Source of the DNA: Hyposmocoma kahamanoa
Lineage: Eukaryota > Arthropoda > Insecta > Lepidoptera > Cosmopterigidae
Direction: 5' to 3'
Assembly (NCBI RefSeq): GCF_003589595.1
Contig: NW_020653200.1
Location: 5,413,122 to 5,477,121, forward strand
DNA: 64,000 nucleotides
Below the pieces are notes generated by a model. The model saw only the letters and a list, made by a program, of their open reading frames with translations. It was not told the origin of the DNA and did no database searches. Of the stretch, positions 35,216 to 45,634 are shown piece by piece; positions within the stretch are counted from its first letter, which is position 1; each line of letters starts with the position of its first letter. Made by a program: the position numbers and the translations under genes.

Positions 35216-36237
35216 CTTAGAATAACAACGCATAGAAACCTAGTCCGCACACGCTTAGTGAGGCAAACTGTAGGGATCCAAATAGGCTTACACGAGCGGG
35301 CGGGCCGTCAGTGTTTAAGGTCAACTTGCACCGCGAACAGCTCAAGAGTTTTAGCTAAAAATGACGAAATGTGTGGTAAATGAGTGTAAAAACACGTCAG
35401 ATAAACATAAAATAGACACTAACATCACATTCCATAAGGAAGTAACGCGTTTTAACTTGTATTTTTATGTAAATATTCACAAACAGAAAATTAATTTCGT
35501 TGCATCAAGATACGAAAATGTTGCAAAGTAACGGATTTCTTCCCCATTTTGCTATTCTGGTTCAAAATAATTATATTACATATTTTTTTGAGAATCTAAG
35601 GCAATGTCGCGATGGTTGCAGAATTTTTACAAATGTACATCGAGAACATTGTAGGGAATATATATTAGCTATTTTTACGGAATATATTTAGTATTTGCCT
35701 CCATTACTTTTATGTGAAAATCATTATTCTTGTTCATCATACAGGACTCATCTTAAAAAATTGTCTTTCCCAGACTCAAAAGTTCTTAACTAAACTTATT
35801 TCAGAGAACTAACACTGACTAAAAAAGTCATGTCAGTTCTCCAAAGTCGTGTATAAATAACTTTCAGGTTCTTTATAGTTATCATCTATTTTTCATGTGT
35901 TTATCCAAAGATAATATCAGGCTATTTATATATCCAAATTTCCATGAACTAAAATAAAATTCGATAGTCCCACTTAAACTCGCTTTTAGGTTTTTGTTCA
36001 TATCTATAGGAATTAAATAAAAATTGGATAGTATTTATTAACTTAATGATGAGTTAAGCAAGATACAATTTCCCCACTTTTGAGGGAAATGATATTCCAT
36101 GGCATCATTATTTGTACATTCGTGTGCGTGCCGACGAGCGTAAATACAAGTTGCTTACGGCTACATGAATTTGATTTTTGCCTCACTTGTGACAGTTAGT
36201 TTGATATGAAACTATAATTGTATACGTTATTATTAAG
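35216..36237 (+). mobile_element. P-superfamily-like non-autonomous element, copy 1
   Basis: 1,022 bp from CTTAGAATAACAACGCATAG to TATACGTTATTATTAAG, flanked by the perfect 8-bp duplication TTTCGAGC (35,208-35,215 and 36,238-36,245). At 35,361 a short ORF starts MTKCVVNECKNTSDKHKIDT then NITFHKE, like the start of a THAP zinc finger (C-x4-C, FHK). No further transposase domain is present, so it is an internal deletion derivative. Related copies lie at 52,328-55,378 and 61,128-61,837. Confidence 0.85.
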
Positions 36238-36259
36238 TTTCGAGCATTATATTACAATA

Positions 36260-36663
36260 CTGCTTCCCTAATCGACGAGCATTCGCCTGTAATGTAACAC
36301 CAAAGATTCGATTTCGAGGTACTCAAAGGCACTCGCACGCACTCGCAGGCACTCACAGGCGCTCGCACGCATTCGCAGGTACTCACAGGCATCCGCAAAC
36401 ACTCGCATGCACTCGCAGGCACTTACAGACGCTCGCACGCATTCGCACGTACGCGCGTACGTGCGAATGCATCCACAAACACTCGCAGGCACTCAAAATT
36501 TTTTAATCGACTCGACTACTTTTTAATTGACTATGACTTACATGTTTAGTTATATGCTGTTAGTGTAAGTTGTAATAAATAAATAAATAAATAAATAAAT
36601 AAAAGCACTCTCAGGCACATTGAACTGTTACATTACAAGCGAATGCTCCCGGTGAGGGAGCAC
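36260..36663. mobile_element. TIR element with a 10-bp tandem repeat inside
   Basis: GAGCATTCGCCTGTAATGTAAC on the left and GTTACATTACAAGCGAATGCTC on the right are inverted repeats; homology extends outward to TGCTTCCC / GGGAGCA. The interior (36,320-36,500) is a degenerate ACTCGCAGGC tandem repeat and then a (TAAA)n microsatellite (36,572-36,603). The Cys-rich ORF on the minus strand (36,268-36,492) is only the translation of this repeat. Confidence 0.7.
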
Positions 36664-37079
36664 CCTAAGGAAATTTTATTAAAGTAAAATTGTGATTAAC
36701 TAGTTGCCTTAGAGTAATAAGTCTTTCAATAAGTACGGAGGTAGGTACGTACTTATCTTTGTTAATTTGCTTAATTTGAACTATTTTATATCGGTTAACG
36801 TGCCTTTTTTTGCAAAACTGAATCTTGCGAGTTGGATGTTTGTTATATTGCGTATCTATGATCTTGTAATACTTGTCAACTAGACAGTTTGTCAATAAAT
36901 ATTCTTTACGATCTCTTTAGTCAGGTTCCTTCAAACGCGTAGTATAAGATTTTAGATGTCGGTATTATTATAAGACTATTTTTAGACTAGATAGAGTCGT
37001 CAATGTTATAATTATGGAAATTGGAAATAAAGTTGCGTAGTGCTCGTTAAGATAGTAAAACGTATCTATATTGTGAATA
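36664..37079. other. Non-coding stretch
   Basis: Nothing recognised. Confidence 0.35.
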
Positions 37080-37207
37080 TGTCTCAGGGTGACAGGCGTA
37101 GTGGCAGTGTCCCTTAGATCTTTGCTATTTAAAGCTTTAAAGCTCGTGAGTGGACAGACGTGTAGCTTACCGTCAGGCGCACGACTTGTTCGTCCCGTCA
37201 CTTGATA
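37080..37207 (-). repeat. Dispersed repeat family D, copy 3
   Basis: Minus-strand match to the element at 10,277-10,515: GTGACGGGACGAACAAGTCG, GTGCGCCTGACGGTAAGC and a GTGCCACTACGCC block. Truncated. Confidence 0.65.
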
Positions 37208-37594
37208 TTATATAAAAAAAAAAGAATAACAAGACCTTGTGTATTCATCAACGAGATTTTCATAACTGTCAAGTGTTTCGAAGTCCCTAGTGCCTATTGC
37301 TATAATAACGTTATTATTACATACTCTACACACGTATACCTAGGTACTAATTGATGGGTGACCTATCGATCCTCAAAAAAAAGACATGAACGGCATTGGC
37401 CATGCTTATAGCCATGTTGCTATAAAATAAAAGACGAAATAAAAGTATCATTGTTGTTATTGTTGAAGATGTTTTTTAGTATCTAAATGTCTGTAGTTTG
37501 GTGTGCCTGTATTCATGACTTCTTTTGCAGAGTAAATTTAAAAAGGTCTTTACATGAGTACCGTTTAGATAGGTATTCACAGGTGTATAAATGG

Positions 37595-37760
37595 AAAGAA
37601 AGTATAGATTATTTTATATGCAGATGAAGTACTAATCTTTGGTAAAGACCACACAGGTATTAAGAAAGTGAAAGAAAGTTTAAGTGACCGGTTTTGTGTG
37701 AAGGATGTATTCGGAACATTCGCATTGGAGCATTCGCTTCCTAAATCCTTCATACTAAAT
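37595..37760 (+). pseudogene. Copia-type RT fragment
   Basis: LYADEVLIFGKDHTGIKKVK, then ESLSDRFCVKD, corresponds to the YVDD-containing block of Ty1/copia reverse transcriptase (here YADE). No further RT is readable. It may belong with the RNase H piece at 39,319-39,765, which is about 1.6 kb away. Confidence 0.6.
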
Positions 37761-37869
37761 ACTTATATAGGTTTCAACATCTCATCATACATTGTAATCA
37801 CAAACAGAAAGAAAATAAAAACGTGTTTAAGGCAACATAAACGCCTTACATCGGGAGTTTAGCTGAGAT

Positions 37870-38335
37870 GTAGGTGAGAAGGGCGCAGCTTTGAACATTT
37901 CTTAAATATCTGGTTAGAAAATATTAAATCATTATTATTTATTTGTTTTGTTTACTACCTATTATTTGGATAAAATCATTCGAAATAAGCACAACCAAAA
38001 AGTTTATAATACTGTCAGAATTCCCATTATTGTGAAGAAACTCAAATGTTCAAAGCTGCCGCATATCTGGGGCAGCTTTGAACCCACCTGGGCCACTTTT
38101 GAATTCATAAATTTAAATAAAATTTACTTTTTTATTGCAAAATAATTTTACTAAATCCGTTATCAAAAATATTTTACAATATACATATATGACTATTACA
38201 AAAAAAGTTTGGGCAGAACCGAAACTCAATTAAAGTTTAAATTATTAACTGCAATATAAAAAAAACTTAACTACTTCTTAAATAATTAATTATAAAATCA
38301 CAGTAATAGTACAAAACAGAACAAAAACAAAATAC
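37870..38335. other. Non-coding stretch
   Basis: GCGCAGCTTTGAACAT (37,888) and GGGGCAGCTTTGAACCC (38,069) are similar short words. No gene or clear element. Confidence 0.3.
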
Positions 38336-38337
38336 AA

Positions 38338-38475
38338 TCCGACCGGATCGAAGAAATTTTTTCTGAGTGTTTTTTCTGAGTGTTCGATCTTTGTATTAAT
38401 AATAATAACAAACTAGTGGAGTAATTTCACAAAAAATAATTGAATATCAATTCAATAAAAATTTAATTAATACAG
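38338..38475 (+). mobile_element. SINE family C, copy 1 (body only)
   Basis: GACCGGATCGAAGAAATTTT, TGTTCGATCTTTGTATTAAT, then ACAAACTAGTGGAGTAATTT, ATTGAATATCAATTCAATAA. The tRNA-like head is missing. It repeats directly at 38,700-38,832. Confidence 0.7.
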
Positions 38476-38637
38476 TGAATAGCGACATCTTTCGCCAGGA
38501 CTGGTAGCTGTAAAAGTACTAACTTGGTGATAAATCTGTAATAGATTTCTCATAGATGGCGCTACGACTAAAAAGTCGTTGAAAGACCAAGTACAAAGAC
38601 ACGACGCAAGCACATAGAAAAATTCGTGAGGTCCGTT

Positions 38638-38832
38638 GGTTCGTTCCGTGGCTTAGTTGTTATAGCGTCTGCCACGGTATGCAAGAAGACGTCGGTTCGA
38701 GTCCGACCAGATCGAAGGAATTTTTTTTTAATGTTTTTTCTGAGTGTTCGATATTTGTATTAATAATTATAACAAACTAGTGGAGTATTTTCACAAAAAA
38801 TAATTGAATATCAATTCAATAAAAATTTAATT
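38638..38832 (+). mobile_element. SINE family C, copy 2, with tRNA-like head
   Basis: Head GTTCCGTGGCTTAGTTGTTA, then GCGTCTGCCACGG and the B-box GGTTCGAGTCC, followed by the family C body. The A-box (TGGCTTAGTTGG-like) and B-box are spaced as in tRNAs, but the acceptor ends do not pair, so this is a SINE and not a tRNA gene. Confidence 0.75.
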
Positions 38833-38907
38833 AGAACATAAATAACTAAAAAAAACAAAGCCTCTCATAAAAATATTTGCAATATTTAAATAAAAAATGT
38901 AAGTGCA

Positions 38908-39124
38908 GAAATAATAATAATAATAACGCACACACTCAACATAGCCCCGCACTAGAGAAACCCTGTGTGGCGGATGCCATGGACACACACATAAACAACC
39001 ACAAATGACATCCAACACGAGAGTAATAAATGTAGGCCATACAAATATTACTTCCGACCCGGGAATCGAACCTGGGACCTCTGCGTAGCAGTCCGGCTTG
39101 GTAACCGTTCGGCCACGGAGGCAG
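38908..39124 (-). mobile_element. tRNA-derived SINE, family A, copy 4
   Basis: Minus strand; head GCCTCCGTGGCCGAACGGTT, B-box GGTTCGATTCC, then the body and an (ATT)n tail at 38,908-38,925. Confidence 0.9.
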
Positions 39125-39318
39125 TTAAATTTAATTGGAGCGCTTTTAAGTACATGTGGGAAATGGAACGCGTACCCTATTCAGTGAGCGAACTATCTGA
39201 GCAGATTTCAAAGCAGATATGATCAAAGTCATTATATAATTTTTATGAAATATTTCTATCACACAAAACACCTAAAATTAATTTATGGAACCGAGTCTAA
39301 ATGATGTGATGAACGTTT

Positions 39319-39765
39319 ATGTAGATGCAGATTGGGCAGCTGAAATACGGTATAAAAAACCGGAATGGTAATCAAAGTTTTTGGTAATATTGTAATATGG
39401 AGATCACAAAAACAGAAGATAGTGTCTCTAGAGCTTCAACCGTGCTTCAACGCATGCCGAGTATTATGCTCTTGCAAATTTTGTTGAAGAGTTCCTACCT
39501 ATAATACATCTAAACCAATACTCCTCGTATTAAGTGGTTTAAATGCGAAAATGTAGGTACGGCAGTGTAAAAATTTATGATGATAACATGGGTGCAATAG
39601 GTTTGGCGCAAAGAGATAACTTAAGTATATTGACTTAAGTAACCATTTTGTGTATGATGACGAGAATCCTGATTTGATCAGTGTACAAAATATTTCTTCA
39701 CAAGACCAGGCTGCCGACATATTTACACAAGTGTTGTGTAAAGTTAAGTTTAAAACTTTATAGAA
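39319..39765 (+). pseudogene. Ty1/copia RNase H relic
   Basis: VDADWAAEIRYKKPEW, then ASTHAEYYALANFVEEFLP, IYDDNMGAIGLAQRD, YIDLSNHFVYD and SSQDQAADIFTQVLCKVKF follow the copia RNase H order (DADWA, AEYxAL, DNxGAI, HIDxxxHFVR, ADIFTK). Frameshifts occur between blocks. A SINE-A copy follows directly. Confidence 0.8.
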
Positions 39766-39782
39766 TTTTTAGGTGTTAAAGA

Positions 39783-39985
39783 TAATAATAATAACGCACG
39801 CACTAAACATAGCACCGCGCTAGGGAAACCCCATGTCGCGGGCGCCATGGACACACATAGACAACCACAAATCACACCCAAAGTTACGAGAGAAATAAAT
39901 GTAGGCCATACAAATATTTGTCCCGGCCCGGGAATCGAACCTGGGACCTCTGCGTGACATGTTAACCGTTCGGCCATAGAGGCAG
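39783..39985 (-). mobile_element. tRNA-derived SINE, family A, copy 5
   Basis: Minus strand; the head has lost about 15 bp between the two tRNA boxes (…CTGCGTGACATGTTAACC…), otherwise typical, with an AATAATAATAACG tail. Confidence 0.85.
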
Positions 39986-39989
39986 TAAA

Positions 39990-40500
39990 GAATGTTGAAA
40001 GTGTCGTTATTTAGTGATTAAAGTAAGTTTAAAAATTTAAAAACGAAAAAACATTTTAGAAAAGTAGTTGTGCTAGCTTACAGATGGTTTACAGAATAGT
40101 TAACGCGTGGTCAGGTAGTTAAGAATGTTAAACATGTAAATTGAGTAAAAATATCTTCTACTTAGGTTTGGTAGGTAGGTACCTATGTAGGAACTCGTGT
40201 ATGATAACAAATCAAGGAGGTGATGAATATACTTTAATCTTAACCGAATTTGAAATCAATCTCATATCGTATAAAAGTAAAACCAATATTAGTTTTATGT
40301 TCCGTATTAAAACCTAGTTCCTAATGTATAGGTACACCCACAGATCACATAAACCGTGGGTACACCTTTTTATTCACGTTATATTGCGTAGAATCATTAT
40401 TACGTTGTATTTCTTTTTTTTTAATGAACATGTGCTTTGATGAACGTTGAACGAAAACTTGTAATAAGGGGCTCCTTACCTCCTGTCGTCGATGCCTTCT
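39990..40500. other. Non-coding stretch
   Basis: Nothing recognised. Confidence 0.35.
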
Positions 40501-40504
40501 TTTT

Positions 40505-40790
40505 TTATAATATCAAGTGACGGGACGAACAAGTCGTGCGTCTGATGGTGACACGCCTATCCGTAACAGTTGCAGTGCCACTCAGAGCTTTAAAACACAA
40601 AGATTTGAGGTGCACTGCCACTGCGCCCGTCATCCTGAGACATATTTTTGAGTATGTATTTATATTTGAGTTAACAAGTGTCATGTCCCTGTAATTTCAC
40701 CAGCTCCCTTACACTTGAAAATTGGAACGCAGTAATGCTCACATTACGGCTTGTCGAGAGTAATAGGTAAGGTGGCAGTACTTCCCTGGA
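40505..40790 (+). repeat. Dispersed repeat family D, copy 2
   Basis: GTGACGGGACGAACAAGTCG, GTGCGTCTGATGGTGA, GTGCCACTCAGAGCTTTAAA, CACTGCGCCCGTCA and a CAGTAATGCTCACATTAC end. Longest copy in the window, with a small insertion around 40,645-40,675. Confidence 0.75.
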
Positions 40791-40799
40791 CGAACTCTT

Positions 40800-41630
40800 T
40801 CATAACGATCTCTATTACTACAAAGAGCCTCACTCGCCCTCGTTGTCATAGCAAAATTATAATTGTGCTTCAATCAACGGATGCCTACCACTTAAAATAA
40901 ATTATATTGGGTACCAGCGCTTGGTAGGCTTATGTAGATTTTTATGTAAAAGCTGAGCTAAATACGTATGATCACAAGCTAAGAGCATTTTTCATGTTGT
41001 AATAGCAACCTGATAGTACGTAGATATAATAGTAGAAACACTGTAAGTAAAAATCAGAGCCAGCCTTCTTTCCTTCGCCGCAAGGTCTGTTTAGCCTCAG
41101 ATTCGATAGTTAAGATTTGCTTTGAAGAACCGTTGTAACATTGCTACTACTAAGTAACACATGTATATCTTTCGATGGGAGAGAGGTTTCTAGGTGACTC
41201 TTTATTCCTTACGTGGCGAGGCGTCTTGCATACTTTCCAATAAACTGCGCGCTTTAGCCGCCCAGAGTCACGTCGTGTCTCCGCTGCGCCAATGTCAGCC
41301 GACGTTACAGCGCTATAAAATGTTGCTGTCATGTTCCGCTAAGAAAAAACCTATAGGTGCTAACACGCACAAAGCGGGAAAATTCAAACATGCTTTCACA
41401 AAGTTTGCGCCACCAATGTGTAACTCGCTTACGTAGCTAGCTTACGTTACGTAGATAGCTTACTTAGCTTTCTGGGTCGTTCGTACGTATACACTGAGAA
41501 TAAATGGTATCTATATACAAATAATAGCAAATTCAAAGACTACGTTTGTACGGCGATCCGCCGCCAAGTTCGAATACTAAGAAAATATGGGTAATGAAAA
41601 ATCTTGGGAGGGAAACGGCAGTTCTCTGCA
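40800..41630. other. Non-coding stretch before the CpG-rich block
   Basis: No gene seen. ACGTAGCTAGCTTACGTTAC-type words recur around 41,430-41,470. GC content rises from about 41,190 on. Confidence 0.35.
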
Positions 41631-41639
41631 TTAGTAAAT

Positions 41640-41831
41640 ACCGCGCCTTAGGCAGCGTACATCGAAAATCGATGGGGGAGGGAGGGTAGTTGGCGCGTGC
41701 GTCCGTGATGCGCCGTCCTCGTGTCGCTTGCAGGCCGCCGCCACTGCCGCACGCCCGCCGCCGACCTGTAGCGCCGCTCGACTTGTTGCGAAGGCCACCT
41801 GTTAACACATGGGGGCACCGTGAATCACAGG
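41640..41831 (+). promoter_or_regulatory. CpG-rich block with splice donor: candidate promoter and 5'-UTR exon
   Basis: 41,680-41,790 is very rich in CpG and GCC (GGCCGCCGCCACTGCCGCAC, CCCGCCGCCGACCTG), unlike the AT-rich flanks. It ends in TGAATCACAG/GTAAGTTT, a textbook donor at 41,831. The only nearby ATG (41,814) reaches a stop within four codons, so an untranslated first exon is likelier than a coding one. No later exon of such a gene was found in the window; it could lie beyond the right edge. Confidence 0.45.
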
Positions 41832-41839
41832 TAAGTTTA

Positions 41840-42740
41840 CTTGTTAAATCTTTTCCATTCCTCTAGCAGCTGCTGCGAATTTTTCTATAAATTTTCCAAA
41901 CAGTTTCGTGCGAGCGCGCGCTTTTGCCGCATGTTACTAAGTTGCGTGTTTTCAACTGCGTGACGGCTTATGATGCCGCGCTTAAAATATTTTCTTATGT
42001 TCTTTGGGCGGTTTGGCAGCTGGATACCAAGTAGGTCTTTTATTAATACTAATTTTATCTTTATCGCCCTTCAACTTTGAAACATTTTTATAACCTAAAA
42101 TTTTTACAAAGTAAGTTTTTGATTGTAATTCGGCTGTTCAAAAATTTTAAAGGCACTTGACTGGTTTCTCGCGTAATAGTAAACTGATACTTAGTTTTCC
42201 AATGGCGTAATTGTTGTAATGCGATGAGGGCGGGCGAGAGCTTTGTACTTGAACGTGAAGTAATAATAAAAATGTTTAAATTGTTGCTAACGAAAATTAA
42301 TTGATGTAGAAAAATCGTTCTGAAGTGCTCAAATTTCTTTTTTGCACTCTCATTGAATAATAAATTTTGTCAGCCCCATTTCCGCGGATGCTTGCCTATT
42401 GTGATTGCAACTAATCGATAGTACTCATGAAGTATGAAACTTCGCAATTAAACAGGTATTTTGCAAAAATATTTATTTCTTCTCTTGAAAAAAGGTTGAA
42501 TAAAAAAGTTAGGGAAAAATAAATGTATTCACAAATAATTCTAACATCATCTGCAGATATTCATGTAAAGCCTGAGTATGTATTTACGACGTGCTTTTTG
42601 TTATTGATATAACATAACTCCGTAGAGGTTATTGTTCCAATGCGTTTATCGTAACTTTTTTATATTAATAAAAATTTATCTTATCTTTATCGATTTTATC
42701 TTAGAAATAAAATGTTTAACATAAAAATAAATATAAAGCT
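41840..42740. other. Non-coding stretch after the candidate first exon
   Basis: AT-rich, no repeat or gene recognised; it could be the start of a long first intron. Confidence 0.35.
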
Positions 42741-42744
42741 ACCA

Positions 42745-42975
42745 CCTTGCCTATTTCTGCCTCCTAGCAGTAACGTGAGTATTACTGCTACCCGGTTTTG
42801 AAGGATAAAGGTGCTGGTGACGTTACAGGCACGTGTTACGTGTCAACTTATGTCTAAGCATGACGGGCGCAGTGGCAGTGCTCTTCAAATCTTTGCGATT
42901 TAAAGCCCTGAACGGCACTGGAATTCTGGGCAGGCGTGTTGTGAGCAAAAGCCACCAGACGCTTCATAAAAAAAA
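42745..42975 (-). repeat. Dispersed repeat family D, copy 4
   Basis: Minus-strand match: blocks for TGACGGGCGCAGTGGCAGTG, TTTGCGATTTAAAGC and GGTTTTGAAGGATAAAGGTG in plus-strand reading. Both ends are worn. Confidence 0.65.
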
Positions 42976-42979
42976 ATTT

Positions 42980-43720
42980 GGCACAAATGATAATTTTCTG
43001 ACGTGACACCGTTGTTCTTTTGATGCTAAATATGAATATTTGGCAACATGAGAAAATGATCGGTAAGCAATAAATTATCTATTTTTATGACTTGTAAAAT
43101 TCCCTGTAATAACGATTTGTTTTGTACGGTACTCTACAGTCTTTGACATACACTTACTGTCTGTTCTAAGGAAAATGATCCTTGATTTGTCGAAATCAGT
43201 CCAAAAAGTTTAACTAAGCGATGACCTGCGCTCTACTCATTTATTAATATTTCTTATATATGAGTCTATAATGATATTATAATTTCATACTACACGGGTA
43301 AAGATGTAACAAGATCGTTGGTTCCACCGTATAAGTGAGGACATCAATACTTGTACATCCTACTGGAATCAAGAGTGGAACCAACAGTCTGAAAGGACAA
43401 AAAGGAGCATTAATATTTTGGGATTTATGTCAATGATTTTGAAAGACTTTAGTCAGGAATACATATATTTTGTACTTTAGATGGTCAAAATCTGCCAAAT
43501 GCGAGTGCTACTGGGGAACCATTCTCGAGAATATTATGTGACGCACAATAACCCGAATGTTCAGTTTTTCTTTTGATACTTTGTTTACAATGTTTTCAAA
43601 AAATACGGAATTATTACTCACGATTGCATTGTTTTCTTTGTATTTTCTTTGTTCTCTGACCAATAGTGTTTTTAGAACATAATTTTCAGATATATTTTTG
43701 CGTCACCATTGCAATTTTAT
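42980..43720. other. Non-coding stretch
   Basis: Nothing recognised. Confidence 0.35.
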
Positions 43721-43799
43721 AGGTATGGCGCACTATAAGTTTCCGGAATGAATAAGGAAAAAATACTATATAAATGTTTAACTTTTTTGTTGTGTTGTA

Positions 43800-43997
43800 A
43801 CTTAGGTTTTTGCGATTGTTACACATAGGAAATGAAACTATTTTTCCGGATTTAAATCGCGTACATTTGTTTTTTCAAACAAACCGATGTTTCGGGCCCT
43901 TTACAGGTCTCATGGTCACGGTTGACTGGCAGTCTGTTTGAAAAAACAAATTATACGCGATTTAAATCCGGTAGAATAGTTTCATTTCCTGTACTAT
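43800..43997. mobile_element. Hairpin MITE, family G, nested in the mariner element
   Basis: AGGAAATGAAACTATTTTTC, GGATTTAAATCGCGTA and TTTGTTTTTTCAAACA on the left are complementary to TGTTTGAAAAAACAAAT, CGCGATTTAAATCCGG and TAGTTTCATTTCCTG on the right. A degraded copy lies at 49,165-49,460. Confidence 0.8.
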
Positions 43998-44589
43998 AAA
44001 TGGTCAGAAATGAATTTGTTGTTTCTCAAAATATTATCCGTTAGTGTTAATGCATTTTTTCATACGAATGAACCAATTTTTAAAACATTTATGCCACTCC
44101 TTCGTGACAATCTGTGAAAGATATTTTTCATACTCTTCGGCAACCTCTTCAGGTGTTGAAAATCGTTGACCGCGTAACTTGTTCTTAATTTTTCGAAATA
44201 AACAATAGTCACAAGATGCTAGGTCGGGAACGTATGCGTGATGGCTCATAAGGTCAACGTTATTCACCTTCAAAAAGTCATTATCTTTATTATATAATAT
44301 TATATTAACTGGCGTTATCGTGGTGCAAGATGATACGGCCTTTACGGTTATTTTTACGGAGTTTGTCAATAACTTCCGGTAAACAAATGGTCGTGTACCA
44401 ATCACTATTCACGGTACAACGATTCTATGCAGCAATAGAAGCCACGTGTCCAGTATTATTAAAAAAATAAGCAATCATCCGCTTAGAGACACTTTGCACG
44501 CGCGCCACTGTGGTTGGTTTCGGCTCATCTCGAAAGACCCATACGCTCGATTGCTGCTTTCTTTCGGGATCTTGACTATAAATCCATGT

Positions 44590-44626
44590 AACATAGTAAC
44601 AGGAGAAGAACTCCTGTTACTATGTT
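44590..44626. repeat. 16-bp perfect hairpin at the mariner catalytic site
   Basis: AACATAGTAACAGGAG (44,590-44,605), a 5-base loop and CTCCTGTTACTATGTT (44,611-44,626). It sits exactly where the transposase motif GDETWI should be read after IVTG, and destroys it. Confidence 0.9.
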
Positions 44627-45409
44627 CCATACCAAATTTGACGCCCCTTCGTTGAATCTAGTAAACATGGCATTGCACCAAGTGACGCGATCCGTTTTTT
44701 GAGCCTCACTCAAATTGTATGGGATCCACTGAGAGCACAGCTTTTTCGCGCCCAAATGTTTGTGTAGTATTAATTGTATTTGACTCATTCCTATGCCTAA
44801 AGATGCCCGAATCTCATGGTATGTCACATGCCTGATTGTTTTGATCATACGGCGCACAGCATCGATGTTTATGTTGTTCATAGCAGTGGACCGGTGACCA
44901 TCACGAAATTTGTCACTGAGATTCACACGACCGCGTTAGAATTCTGCAAACCAGCTATAAATAGTTATAAATAGTCGTCTCGCATGGTGCTTCATCGCCA
45001 AAAGCAGTTTGAAGCCGAGGGGAGCTCCGCTAAGCTGTTAAGTTACACTTAGAGTCGTGGAAAATCATACTACGAAAATTTTCACGAGTTAAATCAATGG
45101 TTATGTAGGCAACCAATTTCTAAAATGACGCCACAATGTAAAAAAACAAAGTGATTCAGATGAAACAAACTGTATTCTACAGCCAAAGAGTTTCATTTTC
45201 AAGTGTTGTAATTACTTTTTAAATATTGTTTTTGTAAGTTGTCAGTTTCGGAAACTTATAGTGCGCCCTATGTTATTGTCAGCTTACGCAAAATGTATTG
45301 TGGAAACCTAATAGTTTCGATAATAATTGTTGGTGTTACTTTTTACAGTAACTTAAAAGGTTTCATATTTTGTTGTCTTGATGAACCCAATGAGTAACAT
45401 AAGAATATC

Positions 45410-45629
45410 ATGGAAGAATAGCATAAGTTGACATGGAGTCACGTCAAGTATGTTTATTCCTCTATTAGAGGCAGAAAAGTATAACCTACGTCCTCTCCAA
45501 TTCTTGTAACTCTATCTACAATATTAGTCGATAGAGTTAAAAATTGGAGAGGATCTGGGACATATTTTTCTGTATCTAATCGAGCAGTAAACATTTTTGA
45601 CTTAACTCCACTTATGCTATTCTTCCATA
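45410..45629. mobile_element. Hairpin MITE, family E, copy 2
   Basis: Left ATGGAAGAATAGCATAAGTTG, right CCACTTATGCTATTCTTCC.. AAGGGGTGCGA, with the same inner blocks as the copies at 6,718 and 63,634. Confidence 0.8.
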
Positions 45630-45634
45630 AGGGG

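Larger units (their letters stand above)
43726..45268 (-). mobile_element. Mariner element (irritans/mauritiana-type), inactivated
   Basis: TIRs GGCGCACTATAAGTTTCCGG (left) and its complement CGGAAACTTATAGTGCGCC (right), each next to a TA. On the minus strand the transposase reads NLSDKFRDGHRSTA, NIDAVRRMIKTIRHVTYHEI, LGIGMSQIQLILHKHLG, RVTWCNAMFTRF, WNIVTG, then VWVFRDEPKPT, LHHDNAS-like and VPDLASCDYCLF (end of the DD34D triad), KNKLRGQRFSTPEEV. The copy is broken: a small hairpin insertion removes the first catalytic Asp region, and stops and shifts follow. About 200 bp of its length is a nested MITE (43,800-43,997), leaving the usual 1.3 kb. Confidence 0.9.

Noticed and set aside
35500..35691. 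63-residue ORF inside P-like copy 1 as a transposase fragment
   Set aside because: It shows no P-transposase motif and is not conserved as an ORF in the other copies.
36268..36492. Cysteine-rich 74-residue ORF that might be a small secreted peptide
   Set aside because: It is the translation of a 10-bp tandem repeat between inverted ends.
38638..38715. Possible tRNA gene
   Set aside because: A- and B-boxes are present, but the acceptor stem does not pair and the sequence runs into a repeated SINE body.
41533..41808. 91-residue minus-strand ORF in the CpG-rich block
   Set aside because: It is arginine/glycine-rich only because of GC content; no family resemblance, and the splice donor suggests transcription on the other strand.
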